Assembly (NCBI RefSeq): GCF_002250565.1
Contig: NZ_NMVJ01000001.1
Span: forward strand, 922,056-986,055
Origin: Parenemella sanctibonifatiensis
GTDB lineage: Bacteria; Actinomycetota; Actinomycetes; Propionibacteriales; Propionibacteriaceae
Length of the DNA stretch: 64,000 nt
Direction: 5' to 3'
The notes under the pieces were generated by a model, which saw nothing but the letters and a program-made list of their open reading frames with translations, ran no database searches and was not told where the DNA came from. This document shows, one piece after another, positions 51,097 through 60,958 of the stretch; the first letter of the stretch is position 1; each line of letters begins with the position of its first letter. A program made the position numbers and the translations under genes.

Positions 51097-54000
51097 TCAG
51101 GACTCCTTCGGCGGCAGGTTTGCGGCCTGCACCAGCACCTTGCCTGCGCGGGTGACCAGGACGCCACGGCCGGTGGGCAGCGGCTGACCCTTCTCGTCAC
51201 GCCACAACGGGCCCTCGTCCTTGTTGCCCGACATCAGCAGCGCCGGGTTGACCGCATCCTTCATCCGCGTCACCACCGGGTCGGAGAAGGTCGACCGGCC
51301 GGCACCACCAAAGGCGCGCGCGATGATGATGTGCAGCCCGATGTCGCGAGCCTGCGACACCAACTCACCGAACGGCTGCATCGCGTTCCCCGTGGTCGTC
51401 GCCACCAGTTCATAGTCATCGACCACGACGAAGAGCTCCGGCCCCTTCCACCAGCTCCGATCACGCAACTGCTGCTGGGTGACATCGGACCCGGGCAGCC
51501 GCTTCTTCATCGACGCCGCGGCGTCCTGCGCCAGCTTGGTACCGGCGGCCGACGAGGCCGCATAGCCGAGCATGTGGTCGGTCTCGACCGCCCCCAGCAA
51601 CGCCCGCCGATAGTCGAGGAGCACGATCTTCGCCTCGTCGGGGGTGTACCGGGTGACGATGCCGTTCAGCAATGTACGCAGGATGGTCGACTTGCCCGAT
51701 TCCGGACCGCCGAAGATGGCCAGGGTCGGATCGACCGTCGGGTCGAACTCGACCGGCGCCAGCTCCAGCTCGTCGATCGCCCAGGGGATCGAACGGTTCT
51801 GACCGTCGTGGCTGATCTTCGGCAGCGCACCGAAGGGCAGGTTGTCGGGCAACATCCGCACCTCGGCGGCCTTCTTCCCGGGCCACGCCTCCGTCATCCG
51901 CTTGCACATGTCCTTGACGCCGTCCGACAGCGTCTCGGCGTCCTCCACCCCGTCGATCCGAGGCAGCCCGGTGAGCATGTGGAGCTTGTCGTTGGACAAC
52001 CCACGGCCAGGGCGCCCACCGGGCACCAGAGCGGCGACCTTGCGATCGATCTCGGATTCGAAGGGGTCACCGAGCTTCAGCTCGACCCGCGACTGCAGCA
52101 GGTCCCGGATCGCGACCCGGAATTCCGACCACTTGTTGGCGCTGCCCATCACGTGAATGCCGAATCCCAGGCCACGCGCGGCGAGGTTGGTGATCGGCGC
52201 CTCCTGGGACTCGAACTCCTGCCGCAGCGTCATCCAGTTGTCGACCACCAGGAAGACATCGGTGGGGAACCGGTCCTTCTCGATCGTGCCCTCGCGTCGT
52301 CCGCGCCGATAGGAGGCCATGCCGTCGATGCCGAGCTGGGCGAAGGCCATTTCTCGCTGCTGCAGCAGGCTGCTGAGCTCGGCGACCGTACGCCGGACCC
52401 GGTCAACTTCCAGACGGGAGGCGACCGAGCCCATGTGCGGCAGGTTCCGCATGCCCATCAGGGTGCCGCCGCCGAAGTCGAGGCAGTAGAAGCCGACCTC
52501 CTCGGGGGTGTGGAGCAGCGACAGCCCGGCGATCGCGGCCCGCAGACCGGTCGATTTGCCCGCCTGCGGGCCACCGACGATCGCCACGTTACCGCCGGAG
52601 CCGGCGTAGTCGAGCCACATCGGATCACGCCGCTGCTGCCGGGGCCGGTCGACCAGTGCAACCGGGCCGGTGAGGCGTCCGTGCAGCCGTTCATCGGCGG
52701 TGGTCAGACCTCGCTTGGGGTGGACGACCAGTTCGCTGCGGACCAGCTGATCCATCGTCGGCGGATCGTCCAGCGGCGGCAGCCACACTTGGTGCGCCGG
52801 CCATCCCTGACCGACCATCCGGCCCACCGCGATCGACAACAGGGTCTCTTCCTCGTCATCCTCCCCGCCGTCGTCTCGCTCGACCTCGACCTCGACCTCG
52901 GCGGGCTCCGGGCGTACGTCATCGGGGTCCTCGTCGCGAGGCGCTGCCAGCTCCGGCTCGGGTGGCAGCACCGCAGGCACGAACTCAGTCCCGAACTCCA
53001 GCACCGGCGGCACCCAGGTCTTCTTGCCCGGCTCCAGCGAGGTCGGGTCGGCGAAGTCGGGTTGGTCGCCCTCGGTCGGCGAACTCGTCGAGCCGTGCCA
53101 CGGACCCGACACGTACGCGGCCTTGAACCGCACCATGGAGACGGTGTCGAACTTCAGATAGCCGTTGCCGGGCGGGGTGGGCAGCTCGTACGCGTCCGGC
53201 ACGCCAATGACCACTCGGGACTCCGAGGGTGAGAAGGTACGCAGCGCGATCCGGTAGGACAAGAAGGTGTCCAGGCCGCGCAGCTTGCCCTCCTCGAGCC
53301 GCTGCGAGGCGAGCAGCAGGTGGACGCCGATGGATCGACCGATGCGACCGATCTGGATGAACAGCTCGATGAATTCGGGGCGGGCTGCCAGCAGCTCGGA
53401 GAACTCGTCGACGACGACGAACAACGACGGCATCGGCGGCAGGTCCTGGCCGTTGCGGCGGGCCTCGTCGTAGTCCTCACGGTTCTTGAAGTTGCCGGCC
53501 GCTCGCAGCACCTCCATCCGGCGTTCCATCTCGCCGGCGATCGCGTCCTGCATGCGGTCCACCAGGGTGAGTTCGCCCTCGAGGTTGGTGATGACGGCAC
53601 TGGTGTGGGGCAGCGAGTCGAGACCGAGGAAGGTCGCACCACCCTTGAAGTCGACCAGCACATAGTTGAGCTGTTCGGAGGAATGGGTCATCGCCAGGCC
53701 GAGCACCAACGTACGCAGGAACTCCGACTTGCCCGAACCGGTGGCGCCGATGCACAGACCGTGCGGACCCATGCCGCCCAGCGCCGCCTCCTTGATGTCG
53801 AGTTCGACCGGCCGGCCGTCCTCGCCGGTGCCGAACGGGATCCGGAGCCGCTGGTGCAGCGGCCGGAGCCGCCAGGTCTGGCGTACGTCCAGGGTCAGCG
53901 GATCGCCGGTGCCGAGCATCGCCGGGTAGTCCTTGGGCGGCTCGAAGACGACCTCTTCCTCGCCTTCGGCGGCGTCGTCGTCGCCGGCCGAGACGACCGG

Positions 54001-55215
54001 CAGCTTGTACGGGGCCAGTCCACGGGACAGCATCTCGGCGTAGACCATCGGCACCGAGTCGGGCTTGCCCAGCGGCGTACGCGCGAGCTGTCCCGAGCTC
54101 TGCCGCCGGTGCAGCACGATCGATTCCTCGTCGACCTCGAGGACGGCCAAACCCGGGTCGAGACGCCGGGGCCGTTCCCGCAAATTGCTGACCTCGATGG
54201 TGGTGACGGTGGTGTTGGGGGTGCTCAGCGCGTCGGCGTTGATGCCATCGACACCGTCGACGAGCAAGATGATGTGGGAGGCGGTGGTGCCGTCCATCTC
54301 GGCAGCGGCACCGTCCATCAGCTGGGCCATGTCTTGGGGGTCGGTCGCAAACATCCGCACCGGCCCGGCGCCGTCGCGGCGGATCGGGTGCTGCAGGTGC
54401 GGGAGCCACTTGGCCCATTCCCACTTGTCGCGCTGCTGCGCCGACGCACACACCAGGATCCGCAGGTCATTGGGCGCGTGCCAGGCGGCGGCTTGGCAGG
54501 CCATCGCGTACGCCAGCCCGCGGCCGGCGTCGTTGTCGCCGATCAGCATGACATGGCGAAAACCCTTGAGGGACAACGCCAGCGGAACGCTCGGCACGGT
54601 GCGGTGGGTGCGGATGAAGCGGCGCAGCGCACCGGTGGTGAGCGGCTCCAAGTCCTCGACGGGCTTGGACTCCGGCGGGGTGATGCGTTGGGCGAACTGC
54701 TGGGGGCCGACCGAGATCCGGACCGAGGCGAAGTCATCGGCGTCGGCGCGACGTTCCCACATCCGACGGCCGCCCACGATCGACCAGAGGGTGTCGGGGG
54801 CCGGGTGGCGCCAAGCCACGGCCTTGCGCTGGGCGTCGGCGGCCTGACGCATCTTGCGGCGGGTCTGGCCGAGGTAACGAAAGTAGTCGCGGCGGTTGGC
54901 ATCGAGTTCCTGAGCCTGGTCGTCGTTCTGACGTCCGGTCTGGGTCAGCATCATGCCGATCATCGAGATGCCCATCATGGCGCCCATCACGCCACGCAAG
55001 ATGCCGGTGCCACCGGCGCCGCCCATCGCGCCGGACATCATCATCATCGACATCGCGCCAGCGCCGGCCACCATCGGCAGGAACTGCAGCACCGCCTTGA
55101 AACCACGACTGGGAGCCGGCGGCGGGATCTCGGGAGGCGACTCGAGCAGCAGGTCACCACGAGGCATCGGCGGAGGAGTCGACCGCTTGCTGCGGTTGAA
55201 GATCGCGACGCCCAT
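51097..55215 (-). CDS. eccC: EccC, type VII secretion FtsK/SpoIIIE ATPase
   Basis: A 1372-residue motor of the ESX system, in the single-chain form (EccCa and EccCb joined). Two N-terminal helices occupy about residues 35-85. Three ATPase domains follow, with Walker A at GATGSGKSEFL, GGPQAGKSTGL and GGPESGKSTIL, and Walker B at LFVVVDEFSEL, VFLVVDNWMTL and LFVVVDDYELV. Only the first has the classical DE pair, as expected for the catalytic domain; the later ones bind substrate and regulate. GGAGAACG precedes ATG 55215. It is divergent from eccD. Confidence 0.96.
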   Translation of the reverse strand: MGVAIFNRSKRSTPPPMPRGDLLLESPPEIPPPAPSRGFKAVLQFLPMVAGAGAMSMMMMSGAMGGAGGTGILRGVMGAMMGISMIGMMLTQTGRQNDDQAQELDANRRDYFRYLGQTRRKMRQAADAQRKAVAWRHPAPDTLWSIVGGRRMWERRADADDFASVRISVGPQQFAQRITPPESKPVEDLEPLTTGALRRFIRTHRTVPSVPLALSLKGFRHVMLIGDNDAGRGLAYAMACQAAAWHAPNDLRILVCASAQQRDKWEWAKWLPHLQHPIRRDGAGPVRMFATDPQDMAQLMDGAAAEMDGTTASHIILLVDGVDGINADALSTPNTTVTTIEVSNLRERPRRLDPGLAVLEVDEESIVLHRRQSSGQLARTPLGKPDSVPMVYAEMLSRGLAPYKLPVVSAGDDDAAEGEEEVVFEPPKDYPAMLGTGDPLTLDVRQTWRLRPLHQRLRIPFGTGEDGRPVELDIKEAALGGMGPHGLCIGATGSGKSEFLRTLVLGLAMTHSSEQLNYVLVDFKGGATFLGLDSLPHTSAVITNLEGELTLVDRMQDAIAGEMERRMEVLRAAGNFKNREDYDEARRNGQDLPPMPSLFVVVDEFSELLAARPEFIELFIQIGRIGRSIGVHLLLASQRLEEGKLRGLDTFLSYRIALRTFSPSESRVVIGVPDAYELPTPPGNGYLKFDTVSMVRFKAAYVSGPWHGSTSSPTEGDQPDFADPTSLEPGKKTWVPPVLEFGTEFVPAVLPPEPELAAPRDEDPDDVRPEPAEVEVEVERDDGGEDDEEETLLSIAVGRMVGQGWPAHQVWLPPLDDPPTMDQLVRSELVVHPKRGLTTADERLHGRLTGPVALVDRPRQQRRDPMWLDYAGSGGNVAIVGGPQAGKSTGLRAAIAGLSLLHTPEEVGFYCLDFGGGTLMGMRNLPHMGSVASRLEVDRVRRTVAELSSLLQQREMAFAQLGIDGMASYRRGRREGTIEKDRFPTDVFLVVDNWMTLRQEFESQEAPITNLAARGLGFGIHVMGSANKWSEFRVAIRDLLQSRVELKLGDPFESEIDRKVAALVPGGRPGRGLSNDKLHMLTGLPRIDGVEDAETLSDGVKDMCKRMTEAWPGKKAAEVRMLPDNLPFGALPKISHDGQNRSIPWAIDELELAPVEFDPTVDPTLAIFGGPESGKSTILRTLLNGIVTRYTPDEAKIVLLDYRRALLGAVETDHMLGYAASSAAGTKLAQDAAASMKKRLPGSDVTQQQLRDRSWWKGPELFVVVDDYELVATTTGNAMQPFGELVSQARDIGLHIIIARAFGGAGRSTFSDPVVTRMKDAVNPALLMSGNKDEGPLWRDEKGQPLPTGRGVLVTRAGKVLVQAANLPPKES

Positions 55216-55336
55216 CGTTCTCCTGTCGAAGGTCGGCCCGGACTCCCCCATCATGCCGTGGCCATGGTCCTGCTTCCAAGGTGGGAGGTTGGCCGGCCAG
55301 GACAGATTCGGTGGTGGTTCGGCACCCGATAACCGG

Positions 55337-55342
55337 TACGCT
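55337..55342 (+). promoter_or_regulatory. -10 box of the leaderless eccD promoter
   Basis: TACGCT lies exactly 6 nt before GTG 55349 in the 133-bp eccC-eccD gap. Confidence 0.55.
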
Positions 55343-55348
55343 GCCGCC

Positions 55349-56719
55349 GTGACCACCAGTGCTGAAGAGGACCTCGCTCGCGTCACCATCATTTCGCCCA
55401 CCCGGCGGGTTGACCTGGCGCTACCGGGTGCCGCCGTGCTCGGCGAGATCATGCCGAGCATCGTGCGTTTCTCCGGCTCCGAGAGCGGGAACGCGGCCGA
55501 CACCGTGCATGCCTGGGTGCTGCAGCGGGTCGGGGACGACCCGCTGGACCCATACAAGAAGGTCTCCTCCTTGGAGATCCGCGACGGCGAGACGCTGCAC
55601 CTGCGTCAGCGGGACGTCGCGATGCCCGACGTCGCCTTCGATGACGTGGTCGACGCGGTCGCGACCGCCACGAACACTCGGCCGTCCTGGTCCCAGCAGC
55701 ACTCCCAGAAGTTCGGCCTGGTGATCCTGGCGATCCTCGGCGCCGGCCTGCCCGGCGTACTGCTGTGGACCTACCCCGACCTGGTCACCGTGACCGCCAC
55801 GCTCGCGTTGAGCGTGGCGCTCGGCATCACCGCGATCCTGTTGTCGCGGGCGTTCGACAAGTACGTCACCTCTTCTGCGCTGGCCTGGATGTCGGTCGCA
55901 CTGGCCGGGATGGGCGGATTCCACATCGTCCACACCACGTTGCCGACCCAGATCCTCATCGCGGCCTCCCTGGTGCTGCTGATGTCGGCGGCGATGGCGT
56001 TGGCTGCCGCGGTCCAGCCCTACGGGCTGCTGGCGGCTGCAGCGGGCTCCTTGATCGTGGTGATCATGACGATGGTGATGGTGCTGATGCCCAACCGCGT
56101 GGTGGAGGTGGCAGCCGTCACGACGGTGGTGCTGCTGGCCACGACGCCGTGGCTGACCGGGCTGTGTTATCAGCTGGCCCAGATCGCGATGCCCAATCTG
56201 CCCAGCACCGCCGAGGCCCTGATGGCTGACGACGAGCCGGTCCAGTCCGACATCGTGGTCCGCGCCATCACCGCCGACAAGCTCCTCGGTTCGCTGCTCA
56301 CGGCTACCTCGGTCGCCACCGCGATCGCGGTGGTCCCGGTGATCCAGTTCGGCACCCTGCCGGCGCTGTTGATGAGCTTCTGCGTCGGTGTTGCGCTGGT
56401 GCTGCGCGGTCGTGCCTTCGTCGGTTACACCCAGCGACTGGTGCTGCTGGCGACGGGTTCCTTCGTCGGCATCTACACGATCATCGAGTACGGCCTGAGC
56501 ATGGACAGCGTGATGACGCGGCTGGCGGCGGGTCTGATCATCGTCGTCATCGGTTGCGCGCTGCTGATCGCGTACGCCGCCAGTTGGCACGGCAAGATCC
56601 TGTCGCCGGTCTGGGGGCGATGGGGCGACGTGTTCGAGTGGCTATCGGTGATCGCGGTGATCCCGCTGCTGCTGTGGGTGCTGGACCTGTACAGCTGGGC
56701 GTACGGACTCGCCGGCTGA
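55349..56719 (+). CDS. eccD: EccD, type VII secretion integral membrane channel
   Basis: A 456-residue membrane protein. Residues about 8-95 form the ubiquitin-like domain (RVTIISPTRRVDLALPGAAVLGEIMPSIV; SSLEIRDGETLHLRQRD), followed by about eleven helices from LVILAILGAGLPGVLLW to LSVIAVIPLLLWVLDLYSW. EccD dimers form most of the ESX membrane pore lining. The GTG start follows the TACGCT box. Its end faces the convergent unknown gene across 40 bp of palindromic sequence. Confidence 0.94.
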   Translation: MTTSAEEDLARVTIISPTRRVDLALPGAAVLGEIMPSIVRFSGSESGNAADTVHAWVLQRVGDDPLDPYKKVSSLEIRDGETLHLRQRDVAMPDVAFDDVVDAVATATNTRPSWSQQHSQKFGLVILAILGAGLPGVLLWTYPDLVTVTATLALSVALGITAILLSRAFDKYVTSSALAWMSVALAGMGGFHIVHTTLPTQILIAASLVLLMSAAMALAAAVQPYGLLAAAAGSLIVVIMTMVMVLMPNRVVEVAAVTTVVLLATTPWLTGLCYQLAQIAMPNLPSTAEALMADDEPVQSDIVVRAITADKLLGSLLTATSVATAIAVVPVIQFGTLPALLMSFCVGVALVLRGRAFVGYTQRLVLLATGSFVGIYTIIEYGLSMDSVMTRLAAGLIIVVIGCALLIAYAASWHGKILSPVWGRWGDVFEWLSVIAVIPLLLWVLDLYSWAYGLAG

Positions 56720-56759
56720 CCCGGTCCGTCCCCCTGACGGCCGATCGGCCGCTGGCGGC

Positions 56760-57518
56760 TCAGCCGCCGAACAGCAGTCGATACTCGCTCTGGGTCGGCG
56801 GGATCTGCACCCGCACCACCCGCCGCGGCATCACCAGCACCGCCTCGTTGCCATCGAGGTTGGCGCACATCTTGGTCTGCCGCTGATTGAGGGCGTACGC
56901 CCGCCGCAGGTTCTCCACGGTCCGACTGTTGGCCGGCGACAGCAGCGCCATGTCAGCCGATCGGAGCCAGTGCACCGCGCCCGAGGCGGCCGCATCGACC
57001 TGCGCCAACATTGCCTGCCAGGGGCCCAGCGGGGCCTGCAGGCCGTCGTAGAAGGAGGCGTCGTCGACCACCAGGGAGGGCCGGTAGGGCCGGCCTTGGC
57101 TGGGCACCACACCACCCTTGCCGAGCAGGTCGACCGTGCCGCCGCAGCGTTCCACAGTGCCGGCCAACGCCTGCCAGCGGCGATGCTCGTCGGCCAGGAT
57201 CGACAGGTGCGCGCCGAGGCTGACGCAACGGAACGCGAACAGCCACAGCATGTATTCGGGGACCGTGGTGAGGATCCGGGTCGGGCGATTACGGAACAGT
57301 CGCACCGTCACCGGGCCACCTGCGGCTTCGCCGACCAACAGCCCGCTCGGGCCGGTGTGGACGACCGCAGCCTGGCTGGGGCCGTGAGTCGCGTTGTAGG
57401 CCTCGCTGTGCTCGGCCGACTGTTCCTCGGGCATGATCCAGCCCGGCGCCGGCGCCACCTGCTTGGGCTTGCGGCGCTTCGCGGCCTCCATCTGTTGTGG
57501 GGGCAGACCGACGGACAT
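56760..57518 (-). CDS. conserved-looking protein inside the ESX locus, function unknown
   Basis: A 252-residue soluble protein I cannot name. After a 60-residue polar start it has alternating strands and helices (GPVTVRLFRNRPTRILTTVPEYML; RPSLVVDDASFYDGLQAPLGPWQAMLAQVD; GNEAVLVMPRRVVRVQIPPT), suggesting a compact alpha/beta fold. No signal peptide, membrane helix or known motif is visible. It follows eccE on the same strand after 55 bp, so it is probably in the eccE operon and may be a cytosolic regulator or accessory of the machine. EspG-like function has no sequence support. Confidence 0.6.
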   Translation of the reverse strand: MSVGLPPQQMEAAKRRKPKQVAPAPGWIMPEEQSAEHSEAYNATHGPSQAAVVHTGPSGLLVGEAAGGPVTVRLFRNRPTRILTTVPEYMLWLFAFRCVSLGAHLSILADEHRRWQALAGTVERCGGTVDLLGKGGVVPSQGRPYRPSLVVDDASFYDGLQAPLGPWQAMLAQVDAAASGAVHWLRSADMALLSPANSRTVENLRRAYALNQRQTKMCANLDGNEAVLVMPRRVVRVQIPPTQSEYRLLFGG

Positions 57519-57573
57519 CAGCTCTCCTCGGATCGATGGCGGATCGGAGCGGGCACCACACGCAAGGCGGACA

Positions 57574-58752
57574 TCAGACCCCCCGACCCAGCGGAACAGT
57601 CGCCAGCATCATCGGCACCTGCTGGCCGCCTGCGGGAGCAAACCGGAGCCGGTTGTTGAGGTGGCTTTCGACATGGGCCACAGCCCGGTCCGCCTCGGCG
57701 GCCTCGGTGGTCACCAGGCGTACGCCGCCACTGGGCCGGCTGGTCGGCGAAAAGGTGTAGGAGGCGAGTGCGAAGAGCACCGGCGACCCGGCAATCGACT
57801 CCAGCAGCGCGCCGTAGCCGATGGAGGCGTTGCGGCCCCAGTTGCGTACCGCACGGCCCCGGTGCACCAGCCCGTCGCAGTGCCACTCCGACCAGGCTTC
57901 TCGGGTCCGCTGTTGCTCGTGCTCAGGGCCGGCACCGGCCGTCAGCGACAGCACCTCGTGGATCTCGATCGGGGACAGCGCGCGGGTCTCCACACCCTGC
58001 CGCTTCAGCACCGACTGGACCCGGTGCAGTCCGAATCGCAGCGTTGCCTGGATGCCGTCGTCGGTGGCGCCGCGGCGAGCGACCGCCTCCATGCACAGCC
58101 GGGGGTCGAGCCGCAGACACAGGAAGGAACGCTGCACCGACGGCGGCGGCTGCTGACGCAGGATCTCCCGGTAGGCCCCCAGCGCCGCGGAATCCTCCCC
58201 CAGCAGCAGCGAGGTCGGCGCCGGCACCAGATAGGTGACGATCTGTACGCCCGCGAAGACCACATCGTCCTGCACGGTCAGGTGGGCGAGCCGTTCCAGG
58301 TCCAGATCGGCGCCGCGGTCGGCGAGCAGCTGGTCATCGGCGGTCAACGACAACACCGCAGTCCAGGCCGTGCCGTCCGTGATGACGCCGACTTCCTCGC
58401 CATGGCCGGTATGGGTCTGGGCGACCGACAGACCCGGCACCCATTGGGCCAACGGGACCAAGTCACCGGGAACGTCGGCATCCACGTCATCGGGACGGCG
58501 CCGGGCGTACGCCAGTCGCAGCCGGATCCGTTCAATCAGGGACCGGCCGCGGATCGGGACGAACAGCAGCGCCGTCACCACCGCCACGGCGCCGGCGACG
58601 ATGTAGCCGGTGGTGCCGCCGATCAGGAAGGCGACCACCGCAGCAGCCACGGCCAGTTCAATGGTGAGGACGGTGCCCCAGTGGGCCGTCAGCAGCGACC
58701 TGCGGGTCCGGCTGTGTCGTTCGCCGCCACGCGCGCCGTCGGACCGCGCCAT
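57574..58752 (-). CDS. eccE: EccE, type VII secretion membrane protein
   Basis: A 392-residue protein with two N-terminal helices (VLTIELAVAAAVVAFLIGG, YIVAGAVAVVTALLFVPI) and a cytoplasmic alpha/beta domain (GEEVGVITDGTAWTAVLSL; SFLCLRLDPRLC), the layout of EccE, which sits at the rim of the ESX complex. GAGGAGG before ATG 58752 supports the start. It is divergent from eccB across 194 bp. Confidence 0.85.
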   Translation of the reverse strand: MARSDGARGGERHSRTRRSLLTAHWGTVLTIELAVAAAVVAFLIGGTTGYIVAGAVAVVTALLFVPIRGRSLIERIRLRLAYARRRPDDVDADVPGDLVPLAQWVPGLSVAQTHTGHGEEVGVITDGTAWTAVLSLTADDQLLADRGADLDLERLAHLTVQDDVVFAGVQIVTYLVPAPTSLLLGEDSAALGAYREILRQQPPPSVQRSFLCLRLDPRLCMEAVARRGATDDGIQATLRFGLHRVQSVLKRQGVETRALSPIEIHEVLSLTAGAGPEHEQQRTREAWSEWHCDGLVHRGRAVRNWGRNASIGYGALLESIAGSPVLFALASYTFSPTSRPSGGVRLVTTEAAEADRAVAHVESHLNNRLRFAPAGGQQVPMMLATVPLGRGV

Positions 58753-58946
58753 TCCTGCCTCCTCACCGCGGTGATCGACCAGGTGGCTGTCCATCCGGCC
58801 GCATTCACCCAACGGCCCCCACTCTAGGGGCGAACCGGTCGTTCTCGCGCGCCCGCGCTGATATGTTGTCGCCGACCCAGGCATGAGCCAGACTTGGAGC
58901 GCCGGGGACGCGACCGGCACGCACACCGACGGGGAGGCAGGCGCAG

Positions 58947-60341
58947 ATGGCAAGTCGCAAGGACCTGCTCAAGGCGCACAGCTTCATCACGCAACGACTG
59001 CACTCGGCTCTCATCAACCGCGACCCCGACGACGTCCAGAAGCCGCTGCGGCGGGTCGGCACCGGCACCTTCATCGGGATCATGATCGGCGTCCTGGTGA
59101 TGGCCGGCTTCGGCATCGTCGGCCTGCTCACCAGCGGCGGCACCAGCAACTGGCAAGAGGACAACACCGTCATCATCGACGAGACCTCCGGCGGTGTGTA
59201 CGCCTTCGTGGGCGGCAAGCTCTACCCGACCGCCAACATCGCCTCGGCCCGTCTGGTCACCGGCAATGCCGACAGCCCGAAGGGCGTCAAGGCCAAGTCG
59301 CTGCAAGGCTTCCCGCAGGAACACATGATCGGGATCCCCGATGCGCCGGCAGCACTGCCGGCCGCTGACTCCCTCAACGCCTACCCGCTGCGCGTCTGCG
59401 CCACCCGCCCCGATGGCGAGGACCGGCGCTTCACCACCTTGGAGATCGCCGGCGCTACGGTGCCGGACCATTCCAGCGCGTTCGCGGTCCGCGACTCCCG
59501 CGGCACCGAATATCTGGTCGTCGACGGCCGCGCCCACCGGGTCCCACTCACCGCCGGCCAGGGCCGCTCCGCGGTCCTGATCGAGCTGGGCTTCACCGAG
59601 ATCATGACCCCCGGTGACGCTTTCATCCGTGCCCTGCCACAGGGAACCCCGCTCGGCATGGTCGAGATCCCCAACCTCAACGAACAGTCCAACCGACCCA
59701 TCGAAGGGGTCGGCAACCTGGTCGGCACCGTCGTCCGCGTCGAGGCCGCCGCCGGCGATGCCTACTACGTGTTGCTCCGCGACGGTCTGGCCCGGATCAA
59801 GCCGCTGGATGCCCGGTTCATGGCTCTGGAGCAGGGCGTCGACGTCCAGACGATCGACTCCACCACGGCTTCCCAGAGCACCATCCTGTCCCAGACGCTG
59901 AGCGCCGAGGACATCCCGAACTATCTGCCGGCCCCCGACCAGCAGCAGCCCAACCTCTCCACGGCCACCGCCTGCGCGACCTGGACCTCGCCCACGGAAC
60001 CGCCTCTGATGGCCCTGGGTGTGCTCACCCCCAATGTGAATGCCGAAGCCCCAGCTGGACAGGCCGACGCGGTCGTCATTCCGGCCATGAGCGGAGCCCT
60101 GGTACGCAACGAGGGCGCTGCCGCCGACGGCTCGCCGATGTTCCTGCTGACGGCGGGGCGGGCGTACGGCATCCCCGACAAGCAGTCCCGTGACGCCCTG
60201 GGCTACGGCGGCGCCGAGATCCAGGAGATCCCGCCGCAGCTGCTGTCGCTGGTGCCCAACGGACTACCCGCAGGGGTCACCCTCTCGGTCGAGTTCGCGA
60301 AGCAGCCGGTCACCTCCGGTGACGACGACGAGAATGGCTGA
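58947..60341 (+). CDS. eccB: EccB, type VII secretion periplasmic core protein
   Basis: A 464-residue protein beginning MASRKDLLKAHSFITQRLHSALINRDPDD, the classic EccB cytoplasmic start. One helix follows (GTFIGIMIGVLVMAGFGIVGLL), then a large exported domain with the R1-R4 repeat type fold (EYLVVDGRAHRVPL; AYYVLLRDGLARIKPLD; MFLLTAGRAYGIPDKQ) and conserved Cys pair (RVCATRP, TACATW). EccB links the pores on the outer side. GGGGAGG precedes ATG 58947. Confidence 0.95.
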   Translation: MASRKDLLKAHSFITQRLHSALINRDPDDVQKPLRRVGTGTFIGIMIGVLVMAGFGIVGLLTSGGTSNWQEDNTVIIDETSGGVYAFVGGKLYPTANIASARLVTGNADSPKGVKAKSLQGFPQEHMIGIPDAPAALPAADSLNAYPLRVCATRPDGEDRRFTTLEIAGATVPDHSSAFAVRDSRGTEYLVVDGRAHRVPLTAGQGRSAVLIELGFTEIMTPGDAFIRALPQGTPLGMVEIPNLNEQSNRPIEGVGNLVGTVVRVEAAAGDAYYVLLRDGLARIKPLDARFMALEQGVDVQTIDSTTASQSTILSQTLSAEDIPNYLPAPDQQQPNLSTATACATWTSPTEPPLMALGVLTPNVNAEAPAGQADAVVIPAMSGALVRNEGAAADGSPMFLLTAGRAYGIPDKQSRDALGYGGAEIQEIPPQLLSLVPNGLPAGVTLSVEFAKQPVTSGDDDENG

Positions 60342-60593
60342 TTCTTGCCGAAAGCCCGCCCAGGGCGTACTTCCGGCTGATTCCAGAGGTGTCCGCACGC
60401 AAGCCGACGCGCCGTGCCGGCACGGCGGATGTGAACTATTTGAAGATTTCCTCGCCGAAGCCTTTCGGGTGACCCCCTGCCTGCCTAGTGTTGTGACCAG
60501 TTCGACACCGAAGCCTCGGTCACCACGACGGGGTGGAGGATTCAGATTGCACACAAGCGGTCCCCTCGGGGACCGAGACACACTGGAGGAAAA
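60342..60593 (+). promoter_or_regulatory. 252-bp leader upstream of the WXG100 pair
   Basis: This gap holds an AT-richer stretch (GTGAACTATTTGAAGATTTCC), a candidate -10 TAGTGT at about 60487, and a hairpin GGTCCCC-TC-GGGGACC just upstream of a strong GGAGG site. It suggests a separate, strong and structured promoter-leader for esx expression. No gene is visible. Confidence 0.4.
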
Positions 60594-60908
60594 ATGGGAC
60601 AGGCTAGCGTTGAGCGCGCCGAGATGCAGAAGGCTGCCGGCGAGATCCAGACCACCGCTGAGAACATCCACAAGATCCAGAACGATCTCAACGGCCAGAT
60701 CAACGCCCTCATCGGCTCCGGCTGGGTTGGCAACGCCGCTACGAAGTTCTACCAGAAGTACAACGAGTTCGATCAGCAGTTCGTTGTTGTGAAGAAGGAG
60801 CTCGACGGCATCTACGAGAAGATGACCCAGTCGCAGCTCAACTACACCAACATCGAGGACGAGAACGACCAGCAGGCCAACTCGCTGGACGCCGCCCTCA
60901 ACGGCTGA
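60594..60908 (+). CDS. esxB: WXG100 secretion substrate (EsxB-like)
   Basis: A 104-residue two-helix protein. The turn between helices is GSGWVGNAATKFY (W-x-G), and the C-terminal export signal YTNIE fits YxxxE. It lacks cysteine and a signal peptide and is exported as a heterodimer with the next gene product. GGAGGAAAA precedes the ATG. EsxB assignment rests on order and on the export motif; the two partners could be named the other way round. Confidence 0.92.
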   Translation: MGQASVERAEMQKAAGEIQTTAENIHKIQNDLNGQINALIGSGWVGNAATKFYQKYNEFDQQFVVVKKELDGIYEKMTQSQLNYTNIEDENDQQANSLDAALNG

Positions 60909-60958
60909 TTCACCTCAACCAACTCACACACGAACTTTTCTGAACAGGAGCTATGACA

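Noticed and set aside
51025-53232. A 735-codon open frame antisense to eccC
   Set aside because: It is a codon-bias shadow of the EccC gene in high-GC DNA, with no family signature. The EccC frame has three ATPase domains.
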